Of a DNA stretch of 32,749 nt, positions 23,131 to 32,749 are shown in pieces. The stretch is from Robiginitomaculum sp. Its GTDB lineage: Bacteria; Pseudomonadota; Alphaproteobacteria; Caulobacterales; Maricaulaceae. The stretch covers positions 1 through 32,749 of the forward strand of contig WFTT01000022.1 in NCBI GenBank assembly GCA_015485335.1, written 5' to 3'. Under the pieces are notes generated by a model. That model worked only from the letters and a program-made list of their open reading frames with translations. It was not told where the DNA came from and searched no databases. The position numbers were made by a program, and so were the translations under genes. Position 1 is the stretch's first letter, and each line of letters opens with the position of its first letter.

Positions 23131-24153
23131 TTACTCATCACCAAAAATATAGACTTCATCCCGGTTGGCGGTTTTTACGCCCCGGAACATCATTTGTGTT
23201 GTAAACGAAAAAGCATAAGTGCCTTTGGGGGTCAGCGCCAGTACACCACCTGTGCCGCCCATGTTTTTAAGGTCCGCCAACACCAGATCGGCGGCCTCCT
23301 GAATGGTGGCATTACTCCATTGTACGCGGGCGCAAATATCGCGGGCCGCCGTGCCACGAATAAAAAACTCACCCCAGCCGGTGGCCGATACAGCACAGGA
23401 TAAATCGCTGGCATAGGTACCGGCACCAATTATGGGACTGTCGCCAATGCGGCCAAAGCGCTTATAGGTCATACCACCGGTCGAAGTACCCGCCGCTATA
23501 TGGCCATCGGCATCCAGCGCCACCGCGCCCACCGTGCCAAAATGACTGCTGGCGGGCAGGGCCGCCTTGGCCTTGGCGCGGGCTCGGGCGCGCTCCAGTT
23601 GATCCCAGCGTTTTTGCGTAAAGAAATAAGACGGCGGCACAATGTCCAGCCCCTGTTCTTTGGCAAAGGCCTCGGCCCCATCGCGCGCCATCATCACATG
23701 GGGGCTTTTGTCCATCACCGCGCGGGCCGCCAGGATCGGGTTTTTGACAATGGTGACCCCGGCCACCGCCCCGGCATTGCGGTTGCGCCCGTCCATGAGA
23801 GAGCTGTCCAGTTCGTTCTTGCCCTCGGCGGTAAAAACGGCGCCTTTGCCCGCATTAAACAGGGGGTTGTTTTCCATGGTGACAATGGCGGCCTGAACTG
23901 CGTCCAGCGAACGGCCACCTTTGGCCAGCACGGCATAGCCCGTATCCAGCGCCAGACCCAGCGCCGTGCGATAGGCCGCCTGATCCTCTTTGGACATGCC
24001 ATTTGGCCCAACCGATCCGGCCCCCCCATGTACCAGTATGACCAGAGGGGGCGTGGGGTTGGTTGCCGAGACGGTGCTAGGGTCTGCAAGGCTCTGGCAG
24101 GCGCCAAGCAGGGCCATAACGGCCAATGACAGCATACATGTCGTCTTTGTCAT
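23131..24153 (-). CDS. Isoaspartyl peptidase/L-asparaginase, lipoprotein (Ntn hydrolase)
   Basis: The 340-residue plant-type asparaginase is made as a precursor that cleaves itself before a catalytic threonine, here T207 in SSHFGTVGAVALD. Other motifs are ILVHGGAG near residue 39, NAGKGAVFTAEG (100-111), LDSSLMDG and GTSTGGMTYKR (substrate loop). The N-terminus is a lipoprotein signal with lipobox LLGAC (C19), so it is membrane-anchored in the periplasm. It removes beta-aspartyl residues from peptides or hydrolyses asparagine. The ATG at 24153 is chosen because GGGGG lies 7 bp upstream; 24159 adds two residues. It lies 7 bp ahead of parE. Confidence 0.9.
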   Translation of the reverse strand: MTKTTCMLSLAVMALLGACQSLADPSTVSATNPTPPLVILVHGGAGSVGPNGMSKEDQAAYRTALGLALDTGYAVLAKGGRSLDAVQAAIVTMENNPLFNAGKGAVFTAEGKNELDSSLMDGRNRNAGAVAGVTIVKNPILAARAVMDKSPHVMMARDGAEAFAKEQGLDIVPPSYFFTQKRWDQLERARARAKAKAALPASSHFGTVGAVALDADGHIAAGTSTGGMTYKRFGRIGDSPIIGAGTYASDLSCAVSATGWGEFFIRGTAARDICARVQWSNATIQEAADLVLADLKNMGGTGGVLALTPKGTYAFSFTTQMMFRGVKTANRDEVYIFGDE

Positions 24154-24215
24154 ATTCATGCCCCCTGATGATTCGCCTGAATATACCAGAGCATGAAATG
24201 TGATGTAGAGAAAAG

Positions 24216-24247
24216 AAGGGCTGAAGCTCGGGGTGTCTTCAGCCCTT
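24216..24247 (-). terminator. Intrinsic terminator downstream of the autotransporter
   Basis: AAGGGCTGAAG (24216-24226) pairs with CTTCAGCCCTT (24237-24247), an 11-bp perfect stem with a 10-nt loop. On the minus strand it is followed by CTTTTCTCT. It stands about 215 bp past the autotransporter stop and ahead of the isoaspartyl peptidase, so it most likely ends the autotransporter transcript. The 305-bp gap 24160-24464 otherwise shows nothing I can name. Confidence 0.7.
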
Positions 24248-24464
24248 CACCCCCGGAATAAAGAGCACGGGGTGAGCCCGGCCGGGGAAATGCGCCTGAC
24301 ACGATAGGACGCACATAAACACTCGTATAAGTCGTATATTAAGTCAAGTTATAAGAAGAGGTTTTTGAGGAGAGAAATACGCACAGGAAAACAATGGCAT
24401 AAGTGAATTGTCGCCTATGCCAAAGTCTGAAAAGGAAGATCTTGTTAAGATTTTAAGTTTGCAA

Positions 24465-27400
24465 TCAGAAGATGAAACGAATCACCAGGCGTCCAGTATG
24501 GCGAACAAAGCCGTTGCGCACATCTGCATCATAATCAAAACCAAATGAGGTAAAGCGGCTGCCGGCAGAAAGCGAGAAGCCTAACAAAAGTGCCGTTTTG
24601 GGGAGCTGTTGCGGGGTCAGGGTGAATTCGTCGGTAAAGCCAGAGAAACGGGCGACCGTGCTGGTGGCATTGCCCTGGAACTCGTTACGGGCGCCAACCC
24701 GAAGCCGTGGTGACCACCAAGAGCCTTCCAGGTCACCAAATTTACGGCCAAAGGTAATGGCCGCGGTGCCGGTCAGGGATTTGGATGTGCGGGCATTGAC
24801 ATCAAGGTCAAAACCCGAGCCGCCACCGGTCTCAACATAGCTGTTTTCTCTCAGCCACAAATAATCCAGTGATGCGCTGGGGCGGATAAACCATTGCCCC
24901 GATGTGATGTCATAGGACAGGCGCGTCGTGCTGGCGATGTGATAGCCAGACCAGCCACCAAGGGAGGTGCGTGACAGATCACCAAATTGCAGCACACGTT
25001 CAGAACTGAAATCATCATACCCAATGGCCGAATGGGTTTCGAAATTAAAGCCACCGAAATTACCGCCGGCATAAGCCCCGACCTGCCCGGACTGAGAGGT
25101 CAAGGGCTTGTCAAAGCCAACGGCCTGCTTGATTTCATTCGAGAAGCCGCTGACGGCAATCCCGACGGCCTCAAACGGGCCAAGTGGCCGGTCAATACCA
25201 ATGGCCAGGCCCAGGCCAAACCCGCGATAGGGTTGGGAGATAGAGCTGAGATTGCGGTTCATGTAATAACCGATTTCCTCTGCCCACAGGCCACCTTGTT
25301 TGCCATAGCCACGGCGAACATTGTCCAGACGTGATGCCACGGCGCCAGTGGTGCCGTCGGTATTGGCCAGCGCAAATTGCAGGGCCGCGGCGCCAAATTC
25401 CGGCAATAACTGGTCATAGGCGGCGTAAAATTCATCTGCTGTGGTCAGCTGGGCAAAGCCCGATTCCAGGGCCGTATCATTGCTCTGGGAAAGCGCCGTA
25501 AACCAGGGGTTATACACGGCGGCCTGATTGCTATCAAAACCCAGATCCGTTGCAGAGCGTCTTTGCAGGTCCAGCACCAGCGTGTTGCCCGCCGCGCCCT
25601 GGCGAAGATTGACATCATAGAGAAACGGCAATTGATCAGAGTTCAACAAGGAATTCAGACTGCCGGCAATGCTCAGCGAGTCGGCCTGCAAGAAACTGAA
25701 ACTGCCGCCATCGCCAATCAGGCCATTCAGGATCGGCGCAATAGTGGCCCCATCCAGAAACGTAACCGCGCCCGAGGCATTAAAGGTGGCCCCGATAATG
25801 CCATTAGCCGAATCGGCCAGTGTCATCTGTAACAGGGCATCGGCCCCAAAGGTGGCATTGGTCAAAGCCAGGCTGGTGCCTGAACCCAGGGCCAACAGGC
25901 CATTGCGGATATCCAGGGTCAACAGGCCATCCGAATCATACAAGGCTCCGGTCAGGGCCGCACCGCCATCAATGGTCAATACATCGGCGCCATCGCCAAA
26001 CACAATGTCACCATCCACGGTGCCGGCATCCAGTTCAACCAGATCGTCGCCGCTGCCAAGCAGAATGTCGCCTTTAATGGACGGATTGCCACCAATATCA
26101 GGATCCGCAAACTGGCGGACCGTTACGCCATCGGTATTGGCAGAAACATCAATGGCTACGGTGCGCCGGGTGGTGTCATTCGGGTCAACGCTCTGCCCGT
26201 CGGGCAAAATTTCGGTATAGGTGGCGGTAATTTGTCCCTGGTTTTCAATCAGGTTGATCGACCCGGCGGCATCCATGATGGCCACGGCCTGCGAGCCATT
26301 GCCGGCCCCGGTGTATTCGGCCTCGATAACATTGTTATTGGTAATGGTGTTGGTTTCACCGCCGGCATCAATGGCAATGGCCATGGACTGGCCGCCGACC
26401 TGTGAGATGACCGAACTGCGAATGCGGCCGGTATTGGTAACCGTGTCCACATAGGCACCATTGCCAACCCAGAGGGAATGGGCGCTGGCATCAAAGGCCG
26501 TCGCCAGAATGGTGCCACCATTAAAAATACCGTGTTCAATAATGGCGCGGCGCATAATGCCGCCAACTTCGGCGCCCTGAACACGGATGGCCGAAGAGGC
26601 AAAGCCATCATTAATCCCGGCCGCGGAAATGTTGCCAACATTAAACAGACCATAATCCTGATTATCGGCGGCGGTCCCGATTTTACCCAGCACCACATCG
26701 GCATCAGGGGTGCCACTTTGTCCGGCCGCAATCAGAATGGCCGGGGCCGAGCCCTGGCTGAAAATCTCGCCGGTGCGTACCGTATTGCCCGCATCATCCA
26801 ATTGTGCGCCGTTCAGAAAGCCACCGGAAATACTGGCCCCAATCGAGACCGCAGAACCACCCTGGCCCAGATCATCTGCATCCAGCTTGGCCCGATCATC
26901 AGCATTATTGCGTCGAATGGTCTCGCGAAACCCGGTTACACTGATCTGGCCGGTATTGGTGACGGTGCCATTTACGGCGGCATCAATCCCCAGGCCAATA
27001 CTGTTAGTTCCTTTGACCACAATGGCCCCGGCATTGGTGATATCGCCATTAACGGTTCCACCCACCTGAATACCATACCCGTCATTGCCGGTTACAGTGA
27101 TGTTGCCATTATTGGATAAATTGCCATTCAGGCCTGCCAGTACCCGAACGCCCGCCGAATCATTACCCGCGACCGTAATGCGACCCGTTGCGGCATTGGT
27201 GATATCCCCGTTAAAGGCACTGGGCCCCTCGATCAGTACGCCGGTGCGGTCCGATCCGATGGCAAAGGGGCCATCCAGATCGCCATCTTCATCATTGTCA
27301 ACGGGGGTGTAGTCTTCGTTCAGATCAACCACGCCAGTATTGGTAAAACCGCCAGTAGTGCCACCAGAAATCAGAATACCCGTGGTGTTGTTGGCGTCCG

Positions 27401-27644
27401 CAGAGCCAATGGTGCCTTCATTGGTTACGGTGTTGTCTGTATCTATGGTAACGGCGGCATTGCCCGCCCCAACCAGAATGGAAGCCCCAGAGCGGATAAT
27501 GATGTCGCCCGGACTGCCGCCATCAATGGTTCCCGTGGTGACCGGGGTGGTGCGTTCATCGGTAAGTTCTACCTGGGCGACGGCGACACTGGCGAAGCCA
27601 AACAGTGGCAGGGCAACACTGGTGAAAAGAATTTTACGCAACAT
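24465..27644 (-). CDS. Autotransporter with repeat-rich beta-helix passenger
   Basis: The 1059-residue type Va secretion protein has a signal peptide (MLRKILFTSVALPLFGFAS, cleavage near AVA-Q, residue 23). The passenger (about 24-700) is built of a dozen loosely repeated units of the form x-T-N-x-G-x-I (for example VTNEGTIGS, LSNNGNITVTG, ITNAGAIVVKG, VTNTGQISVTG, ITNNNVIEAE), expected to form a right-handed beta-helix, and ends with GSGDDLVELDAG and FGDGADVLTIDGG turns. The C-terminal autotransporter barrel spans about 782-1059 and finishes LVIRFIF with the terminal aromatic residue that outer-membrane proteins need. No protease or lipase motif is visible, so an adhesive or surface-layer role is more likely. 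The start at 27644 was chosen for the signal peptide; an in-frame extension to 27761 is implausible. Confidence 0.88.
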   Translation of the reverse strand: MLRKILFTSVALPLFGFASVAVAQVELTDERTTPVTTGTIDGGSPGDIIIRSGASILVGAGNAAVTIDTDNTVTNEGTIGSADANNTTGILISGGTTGGFTNTGVVDLNEDYTPVDNDEDGDLDGPFAIGSDRTGVLIEGPSAFNGDITNAATGRITVAGNDSAGVRVLAGLNGNLSNNGNITVTGNDGYGIQVGGTVNGDITNAGAIVVKGTNSIGLGIDAAVNGTVTNTGQISVTGFRETIRRNNADDRAKLDADDLGQGGSAVSIGASISGGFLNGAQLDDAGNTVRTGEIFSQGSAPAILIAAGQSGTPDADVVLGKIGTAADNQDYGLFNVGNISAAGINDGFASSAIRVQGAEVGGIMRRAIIEHGIFNGGTILATAFDASAHSLWVGNGAYVDTVTNTGRIRSSVISQVGGQSMAIAIDAGGETNTITNNNVIEAEYTGAGNGSQAVAIMDAAGSINLIENQGQITATYTEILPDGQSVDPNDTTRRTVAIDVSANTDGVTVRQFADPDIGGNPSIKGDILLGSGDDLVELDAGTVDGDIVFGDGADVLTIDGGAALTGALYDSDGLLTLDIRNGLLALGSGTSLALTNATFGADALLQMTLADSANGIIGATFNASGAVTFLDGATIAPILNGLIGDGGSFSFLQADSLSIAGSLNSLLNSDQLPFLYDVNLRQGAAGNTLVLDLQRRSATDLGFDSNQAAVYNPWFTALSQSNDTALESGFAQLTTADEFYAAYDQLLPEFGAAALQFALANTDGTTGAVASRLDNVRRGYGKQGGLWAEEIGYYMNRNLSSISQPYRGFGLGLAIGIDRPLGPFEAVGIAVSGFSNEIKQAVGFDKPLTSQSGQVGAYAGGNFGGFNFETHSAIGYDDFSSERVLQFGDLSRTSLGGWSGYHIASTTRLSYDITSGQWFIRPSASLDYLWLRENSYVETGGGSGFDLDVNARTSKSLTGTAAITFGRKFGDLEGSWWSPRLRVGARNEFQGNATSTVARFSGFTDEFTLTPQQLPKTALLLGFSLSAGSRFTSFGFDYDADVRNGFVRHTGRLVIRFIF

Positions 27645-27788
27645 AGGCACCGGTTCCACAAAAAATAGGCGTGGCCGAGCCACGATATGCGCTGTCTTAG
27701 CCGATCCTGTGGACCTCGTCCATTGGGGGAGGCGCGTTATTTTCAGGCATAATTTCGCCACATTTGAGGGTGCTCGGGCCCAGATACA

Positions 27789-27826
27789 AAAATGGCGCTG
27801 TCGGTATTGCCTGACAGCGCCATTTT
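27789..27826 (-). terminator. Intrinsic terminator of glnA
   Basis: AAAATGGCGCTGTC (27789-27802) and GACAGCGCCATTTT (27813-27826) form a perfect 14-bp stem with a 10-nt loop, 10 bp past the glnA stop. On the minus strand the stem ends in a run of five T (27792-27788). It separates glnA from the autotransporter gene. Confidence 0.88.
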
Positions 27827-27835
27827 ATTGTGGAT

Positions 27836-29239
27836 TTAGCTGGCGTAATACATATCAAATTCCACCGGATGCGGGTGCATGGCCAGGCGGGTAACCTCTT
27901 CCATTTTCAGTTCGATATAGGCATCGATCTGATCCTTGCTCATGACATTGCCTTTCAGCAAAAAGTCATGGTCCGCCTGCAGGGCGTCCAGGGCCTCGTG
28001 CAAGTTGGCACACACATGAGGCACGTTTTTCAGCTCAGCCGGGGGCAGGTCATACAAATCCTTGTCCATGGCATCACCCGGATCAATCTTGTTCTCAATA
28101 CCATCAAGGCCTGCCATCAGAAGGGCCGCAAAGGTCAGATACGGATTACCGGCCGCATCGGGGAAGCGGGTTTCGATGCGCTTGCCATTGGGTGAGGTGG
28201 AATAGGGAATGCGAATGGAGGCCGAGCGGTTGCGCGCTGAATAGGCCAGCAAGACCGGCGCTTCAAAGCCGGGCACCAGACGCTTGTAGGAATTGGTGCT
28301 GGCATTGGCAAAGGCGTTAATCGCGCGGGCGTGTTTGATGATCCCGCCAATATAGTGGAGGCAGTTTTGCGACAGGTCCGCATAGCGATCCCCGGCAAAT
28401 ACCGGCTTGCCGTCTTTCCAGATCGATTGGTGCACGTGCATGCCCGACCCATTATCTCCATAATAGGGCTTGGGCATAAAGGTGGCGGATTTGCCATAGG
28501 CGGCCGCCACATTTTGCACGACGTATTTGTACAGCTGTAAATGGTCGGCCATTTCCACCAGGGTAGAGAATTTCATCCCCAGTTCGTGTTGGGCCGGGGC
28601 CACTTCGTGGTGATGTTTTTCCGGATTCAGGCCCAGCTCGGTCATTACCGAGAGCATTTCAGAGCGCATGTCTTGGGCCGAATCAACCGGCGCCACCGGG
28701 AAATACCCGCCGCCGGGACCGGGGCGATGGCCCATATTGCCATATTCGTATTTGGTGCCGCTATTGGCTGGCAATTCCGTGGAATCAAAGGCATAGCCGG
28801 TATTGTGGGCCTTGGTGTTCCAGCGCACATCATCAAAGATGAAAAACTCGGCTTCGGGGCCAAAATAGGCGGTGTCGCCTGCGCCAGAGGTTTGCAGATA
28901 ATTCTCTGCCTTTTTGGCGGTCGAGCGTGGATCACGGCCATAAGGGGCCATGGTGCCCGGCTCCAGAATATCACAGAGCAGGGTCAGGGTCTGATCCTGA
29001 TAAAACGGGTCCATTTTGGCCGATGAAACGTCGGGCATCAATACCATGTCGGAATCATTGATGGCTTTCCAGCCATTGATCGACGAGCCATCAAACATCG
29101 CCCCGTCTTCAAAGAAATCCTCGTCCACCATGGCGGCGTCAAAGGTTACGTGATGCAGTTTCCCGCGCGGGTCGGTAAAGCGAAGCTCCACATAGGGGAT
29201 GTCTTCGTCCTTGATTTTTTTCAGTATTTTATCGGCCAT
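27836..29239 (-). CDS. glnA: Glutamine synthetase, type I
   Basis: The 467-residue ATP-dependent enzyme makes glutamine from glutamate and ammonia in a dodecamer. Signatures are [13 protein letters not shown] (48-60), [10 protein letters not shown] (127-136), [27 protein letters not shown] (209-220), [16 protein letters not shown] (257-272), [23 protein letters not shown] and [11 protein letters not shown]. The adenylylation tyrosine is Y396 in DKDLYDLPP, so control by a GlnE-type adenylyltransferase is expected. It follows glnB by 30 bp, the standard alphaproteobacterial glnBA operon, and has a strong terminator. Confidence 0.97.
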   Translation of the reverse strand: MADKILKKIKDEDIPYVELRFTDPRGKLHHVTFDAAMVDEDFFEDGAMFDGSSINGWKAINDSDMVLMPDVSSAKMDPFYQDQTLTLLCDILEPGTMAPYGRDPRSTAKKAENYLQTSGAGDTAYFGPEAEFFIFDDVRWNTKAHNTGYAFDSTELPANSGTKYEYGNMGHRPGPGGGYFPVAPVDSAQDMRSEMLSVMTELGLNPEKHHHEVAPAQHELGMKFSTLVEMADHLQLYKYVVQNVAAAYGKSATFMPKPYYGDNGSGMHVHQSIWKDGKPVFAGDRYADLSQNCLHYIGGIIKHARAINAFANASTNSYKRLVPGFEAPVLLAYSARNRSASIRIPYSTSPNGKRIETRFPDAAGNPYLTFAALLMAGLDGIENKIDPGDAMDKDLYDLPPAELKNVPHVCANLHEALDALQADHDFLLKGNVMSKDQIDAYIELKMEEVTRLAMHPHPVEFDMYYAS

Positions 29240-29269
29240 GATGAAGTTTCCTGTTTGTCGTCTGAAAGA

Positions 29270-29719
<450 letters not shown>

Positions 29720-29779
29720 TTATGCGTTGCTTAAATATTAGGCAGATCATGCCCGGTGATCAAGCATTGGAGGGATGAA

Positions 29780-31243
29780 GTGCACGAAATCCTGAGCGTT
29801 AAACAGGCGTATATGGCAGATCACCTGGCCGAAGGGGCGGGGATTGAGAGTTATGCCCTGATGTTACGTGCTGGCAAGGCACTGGCCGGGGCCGCGTTGG
29901 CGGCCCCCCATGGCGGGGCAATACAGGTGCTTTGCGGTCCCGGCGCCAATGGGGGCGATGGCTACGTGGCGGCAAAAATCCTGCACGAGGCCGGGCGCGA
30001 AGTTTCGGTATACAGCTTTGGCGATGTGGCGCGACTGAAGGGCGATGCGGCGCGGGCGTATCTGGATTGGCACGGCGCAGTAATCCCGGCCACGCCGGAT
30101 ATCATAACGGGCGATGGTATCCTGATTGACGCACTTTTCGGGGCCGGGCTGTCCCGTCCACTGGCGAATGAGGTGGCGGCATTGGTGCAGGCGATCAATG
30201 CCTCGGGTGCCTATGTGATCAGTGCCGATCTGCCTTCGGGCATTTTCGGCGATAATGGCACGGTGCCGGATGTGCATGTACGCGCCCGGGAGACGGTAAC
30301 GTTCTTTCGTCAAAAACCGGCCCATGTTCTGCAGCCATCGCGTGAATTTTGCGGCCAGATTACCTTGGCCGATATTGGTATACCCGATCAGGTTCTGGGC
30401 GAAATCCAGCCGCAATGCTTTGAAAATGATCCGTCTTTATGGCCGGACCTGCCGCCTTTTCCATCGGTGACGACCCATAAATACAGCCGCGGTCATGTGC
30501 TGGTGCGTTGCGGCGCGGCGCTGCAAACCGGCGCGGCGCGGCTGGCGGCCCGCGCGGCCCTTCGTGCCGGGGCCGGTCTGGTGACCCTGTTGGCTGATGC
30601 GGACGCCGCCCAGGTCTGCGCCGCCCATGAAACCGAAGTGATGATCACCAGCCGGGATACAAAAAACACGCTGGAAACCATACTCAGCGATCGCCGGGTA
30701 AGTGCCGCGGTGATTGGTCCGGCGGGCGGGGTGGATGCAGCCATGCGCGAAGATGTACTGGCCATACGCACCCATCAATGCCCGCTGGTGCTGGATGCCG
30801 ATGGCATTAGTGCCTTTGCCGATACGCCGGATCAATTGTTTGCGGTGCTGGATGAAACCTGTGTGCTGACGCCCCACGAGGGAGAGTTTGCGCGCCTGTT
30901 CCCGGATCTGGCGGATCGCTCACACAGCAAGATTGTGCGCGCCCAAGCGGCCGCAAAGCGGGCGGGATGCGTGATGGTGCTGAAAGGCCCGGACAGTGTG
31001 ATCGCAACGCCGGATGGCCGCGTCATCATTAACACCAATGCGCCGCCATGGCTGGCCACGGCGGGATCAGGCGATGTACTGGCCGGTATTATCGGGGCTT
31101 TGCTGGGCCAGGGGGCCACGGGATTTGCGGCGGCGGCTTGTGGGGTATGGTTGCACGGGGCAGCTGGGGCCGTGTGCGGGCGCGGCCTGATCGCCGGGGA
31201 TCTGATCGAGGCGTTACCCACAGTATTAAATACGCAATTGTGA
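29780..31243 (+). CDS. nnr: Bifunctional NAD(P)H-hydrate epimerase / ADP-dependent NAD(P)H-hydrate dehydratase
   Basis: The 487-residue fusion repairs damaged NADH and NADPH hydrates. The N-terminal epimerase (about 1-210) has LCGPGANGGDGYVAAKIL and LIDALFGAGLSRPL. The C-terminal ribokinase-like dehydratase (about 225-487) has THKYSRGHVLV, LVLDADG, LTPHEGEFARLF, VLKGPDSVIATP and ATAGSGDVLAGIIGALL. In the epimerase motif the common N-N-G-G-D-G reads A-N-G-G-D-G. The start is GTG at 29780 with GGAGGG 5 bp upstream (29769-29774); an in-frame GTG at 29756 lacks such a site. Position next to glnB is frequent in Alphaproteobacteria. Confidence 0.93.
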   Translation: MHEILSVKQAYMADHLAEGAGIESYALMLRAGKALAGAALAAPHGGAIQVLCGPGANGGDGYVAAKILHEAGREVSVYSFGDVARLKGDAARAYLDWHGAVIPATPDIITGDGILIDALFGAGLSRPLANEVAALVQAINASGAYVISADLPSGIFGDNGTVPDVHVRARETVTFFRQKPAHVLQPSREFCGQITLADIGIPDQVLGEIQPQCFENDPSLWPDLPPFPSVTTHKYSRGHVLVRCGAALQTGAARLAARAALRAGAGLVTLLADADAAQVCAAHETEVMITSRDTKNTLETILSDRRVSAAVIGPAGGVDAAMREDVLAIRTHQCPLVLDADGISAFADTPDQLFAVLDETCVLTPHEGEFARLFPDLADRSHSKIVRAQAAAKRAGCVMVLKGPDSVIATPDGRVIINTNAPPWLATAGSGDVLAGIIGALLGQGATGFAAAACGVWLHGAAGAVCGRGLIAGDLIEALPTVLNTQL

Positions 31244-31350
31244 GCGATGTTTATGACGGTCATGCAGATTTGGGGCTGGCGCAAAGGCGCAACGCGGCCT
31301 AAATGCGGGTCTTGAATTATTGTAGTGGTTGAGTATTGGCGCCATCCGTC

Positions 31351-32749
31351 ATGAATCCTGAAGACAAAAAAAACAAAGCTCGGCAAAAACGCGATCTGAC
31401 CAAAGGCCCGGTGATGGGGCATTTGATCCGGTTGGGCATTCCCATGACCATCGGCATTGTCGCGGTGATGTCGGCGGCGGTGGTTGATACCTGGTATATC
31501 AGTCGTCTGGGCACGGTGCCGCTGGCGGCGATCAGTTTTTGCGTGCCGGTGCTGTTTGCCATGCAAAGCCTCTCTATCGGTCTTGGCATCGGGGCCAGCT
31601 CGGTGGTTTCGCGCGCGGCGGGCGAGGGCAATCGTGATCAACTGGCACGATTGGTGACCGATGCGCTGTTGCTGGCAGTGCTGGTGGTGGCCACCGTATC
31701 CATTGTCGGCACGCTAAGCGTTGATCCACTGTTTCGCCTGCTGAGGGCGGATCCGGCGCTGATGCCCGATATTCGCTCTTATATGCATATTGCCTTTATC
31801 GGCGCGGCATTCATTGTTGGCCCTATGGTGGCGGGCAATCTTTTGCGGGCGCTGGGGGATGCGCGCCTGCCGGGCATGACCATGGTGGCCGGCGCGGTGA
31901 TCAATCTGATTTTGGACCCGTTTTTAATCTTTGGCATTGGCCCGTTTCCGCGGATGGAACTGGCCGGGGCGGCGCTGGCTACGGTGCTCTCCAACGTTAC
32001 CGCCGTGGTGGTGATGGGCTGGATCATGGTGTACCGGGAAAAATTGATCTTGTTGCATATTCCACCCTGGGCAGAGCTGAAACAGTCCTGGGGAGAGGTG
32101 ATGCGGGTTGGCCTGCCGGCCATTGGCACCAATATGATCAACCCCATTATGATGGCATTGGTAACGGCGGTTTTTGCCAGCTTTGGCCATGCCGCCGTGG
32201 CGGGCCTTGGGGTGGCCGGGCGCATTGAATTTCTGTTTGCCATTCCGCTCTTGGCATTATCGGCCTCGATTGGGCCGATCACCGGGCAAAATGGCGGGGC
32301 GGGCCTGACCGGCCGGGTGCGCGAAGCGTTTAAGTCGGCCTATCTCATTGCCATAATCTGGGGCGCGTTTACCGGCCTGACCCTGTTATTGCTGTCCGGG
32401 TTTGTGGCAAAGCTGTTTTCCCATGATCCCGATGTGATCGCGGTCAGCCGGCTTTACCTGTCCGTGGTGCCACTTACTGCTGCGGGCTATGGCGTGGTGA
32501 TTGCTACGGCGGCGGGCTTTAACGCGCTGGGGCGGCCGTTCCCCGGCCTGGTGATGACCTTTGGCCGCTCGATCGTACTGTCTTCATTCGGGGCCTGGGT
32601 GGGCGGGCATTTCTTTGGCCTTACCGGGGCCATTGTGGCGATGGCACTATCCAATTTGGTTTCGGGACTGGCGGTCTGGCTCTGGGTGCGCCGGGCCAGT
32701 ATGGAGGTCAAACAGCGCCCAAAAAAAACGGCAACAGCCGCCGCAAAGC
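31351..32749 (+). CDS. MATE-family multidrug/metabolite exporter (runs off right end)
   Basis: An open frame begins with ATG at 31351 and continues without a stop to the window edge (466 codons). After a charged start (MNPEDKKNKARQKRD) come repeated hydrophobic segments with MATE-family features: LIRLGIPMTIGIVAVM, SVVSRAAGEGN (the S-R-x-x-G-x-x-N type motif after helix 2), GNLLRALGDARLPGM, AVINLILDPFLIFGIG, and in the second half LPAIGTNMINPI, GRIEFLFAIPLLALS, GQNGGAGLTGRVREA and ATAAGFNALGRPFPG. This two-fold layout of about 12 helices is typical of Na+ or H+ coupled efflux pumps. Length is near the family norm, so only a short tail should be missing. No strong Shine-Dalgarno sequence is seen. 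Confidence 0.9.
   Translation, partial: MNPEDKKNKARQKRDLTKGPVMGHLIRLGIPMTIGIVAVMSAAVVDTWYISRLGTVPLAAISFCVPVLFAMQSLSIGLGIGASSVVSRAAGEGNRDQLARLVTDALLLAVLVVATVSIVGTLSVDPLFRLLRADPALMPDIRSYMHIAFIGAAFIVGPMVAGNLLRALGDARLPGMTMVAGAVINLILDPFLIFGIGPFPRMELAGAALATVLSNVTAVVVMGWIMVYREKLILLHIPPWAELKQSWGEVMRVGLPAIGTNMINPIMMALVTAVFASFGHAAVAGLGVAGRIEFLFAIPLLALSASIGPITGQNGGAGLTGRVREAFKSAYLIAIIWGAFTGLTLLLLSGFVAKLFSHDPDVIAVSRLYLSVVPLTAAGYGVVIATAAGFNALGRPFPGLVMTFGRSIVLSSFGAWVGGHFFGLTGAIVAMALSNLVSGLAVWLWVRRASMEVKQRPKKTATAAAK

Noticed and set aside
26478-27119. Plus-strand open frame of 213 codons with Gly/Ile/Asn-rich repeats
   Set aside because: Its repeats mirror the autotransporter passenger repeats on the other strand; no independent coding evidence.

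Overview
The window is almost entirely bacterial chromosome and looks alphaproteobacterial. The signs are a Ros/MucR-type regulator, the dacC-tmk-holB-tatD-MBL block, the glyA-nrdR...nusB-thiL block, the nnr / glnB-glnA arrangement, and generally high-GC, densely packed genes with many 4-bp start/stop overlaps. A member of the Caulobacterales/Hyphomonadales sphere is my guess, but gene content alone does not fix the genus.

Layout. (1) 1-357 is the edge of an integrated element. It holds the first 48 codons of a leftward tyrosine-recombinase gene, three copies of a CCAAACCG repeat, and the 3' half of a tRNA-Arg(TCT) ending in CCA; the rest of the element lies left of the window. (2) 391-3864 (minus) carries a cyclopropane-fatty-acid synthase, a cysteine synthase and a cystathionine beta-lyase. 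(3) 4027-8493 (plus) is a tight operon: D,D-carboxypeptidase, thymidylate kinase, DNA polymerase III delta', TatD-family hydrolase, PhnP-like metallo-hydrolase. (4) 8494-8934 (minus) is a MucR-like regulator, followed by an AT-rich gap. (5) 9330-13197 (plus) holds glyA, nrdR, nusB, thiL and a small secreted protein. (6) 13246-16155 (minus) holds a diguanylate cyclase and a DEAD-box helicase. (7) 16293-18988 (minus) is a pair of exported amidohydrolase-fold proteins, one apparently active and one stripped of its metal ligands. (8) 19127-24153 (minus) holds a DUF442-type phosphatase-like protein, a GNAT, a small membrane methyltransferase, a cupin, parE and a lipoprotein isoaspartyl peptidase. 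(9) 24465-27644 (minus) is a 1059-residue autotransporter. (10) 27836-29608 (minus) is glnB-glnA, divergent from (11) nnr and a MATE exporter running off the right end.

Most of the window is housekeeping: sulfur amino acids, one-carbon and nucleotide metabolism, replication, peptidoglycan, nitrogen assimilation and metabolite repair. I see no phage-defence, CRISPR or biosynthetic cluster and no clear undescribed system. The points most worth a second look are the island boundary at a tRNA-Arg remnant, a MucR with three of four zinc ligands replaced, an amidohydrolase pseudoenzyme coupled to a normal paralogue, absence of metG and the rib genes from their customary alphaproteobacterial positions, and a few RNA hairpins, including one that covers a ribosome-binding site.
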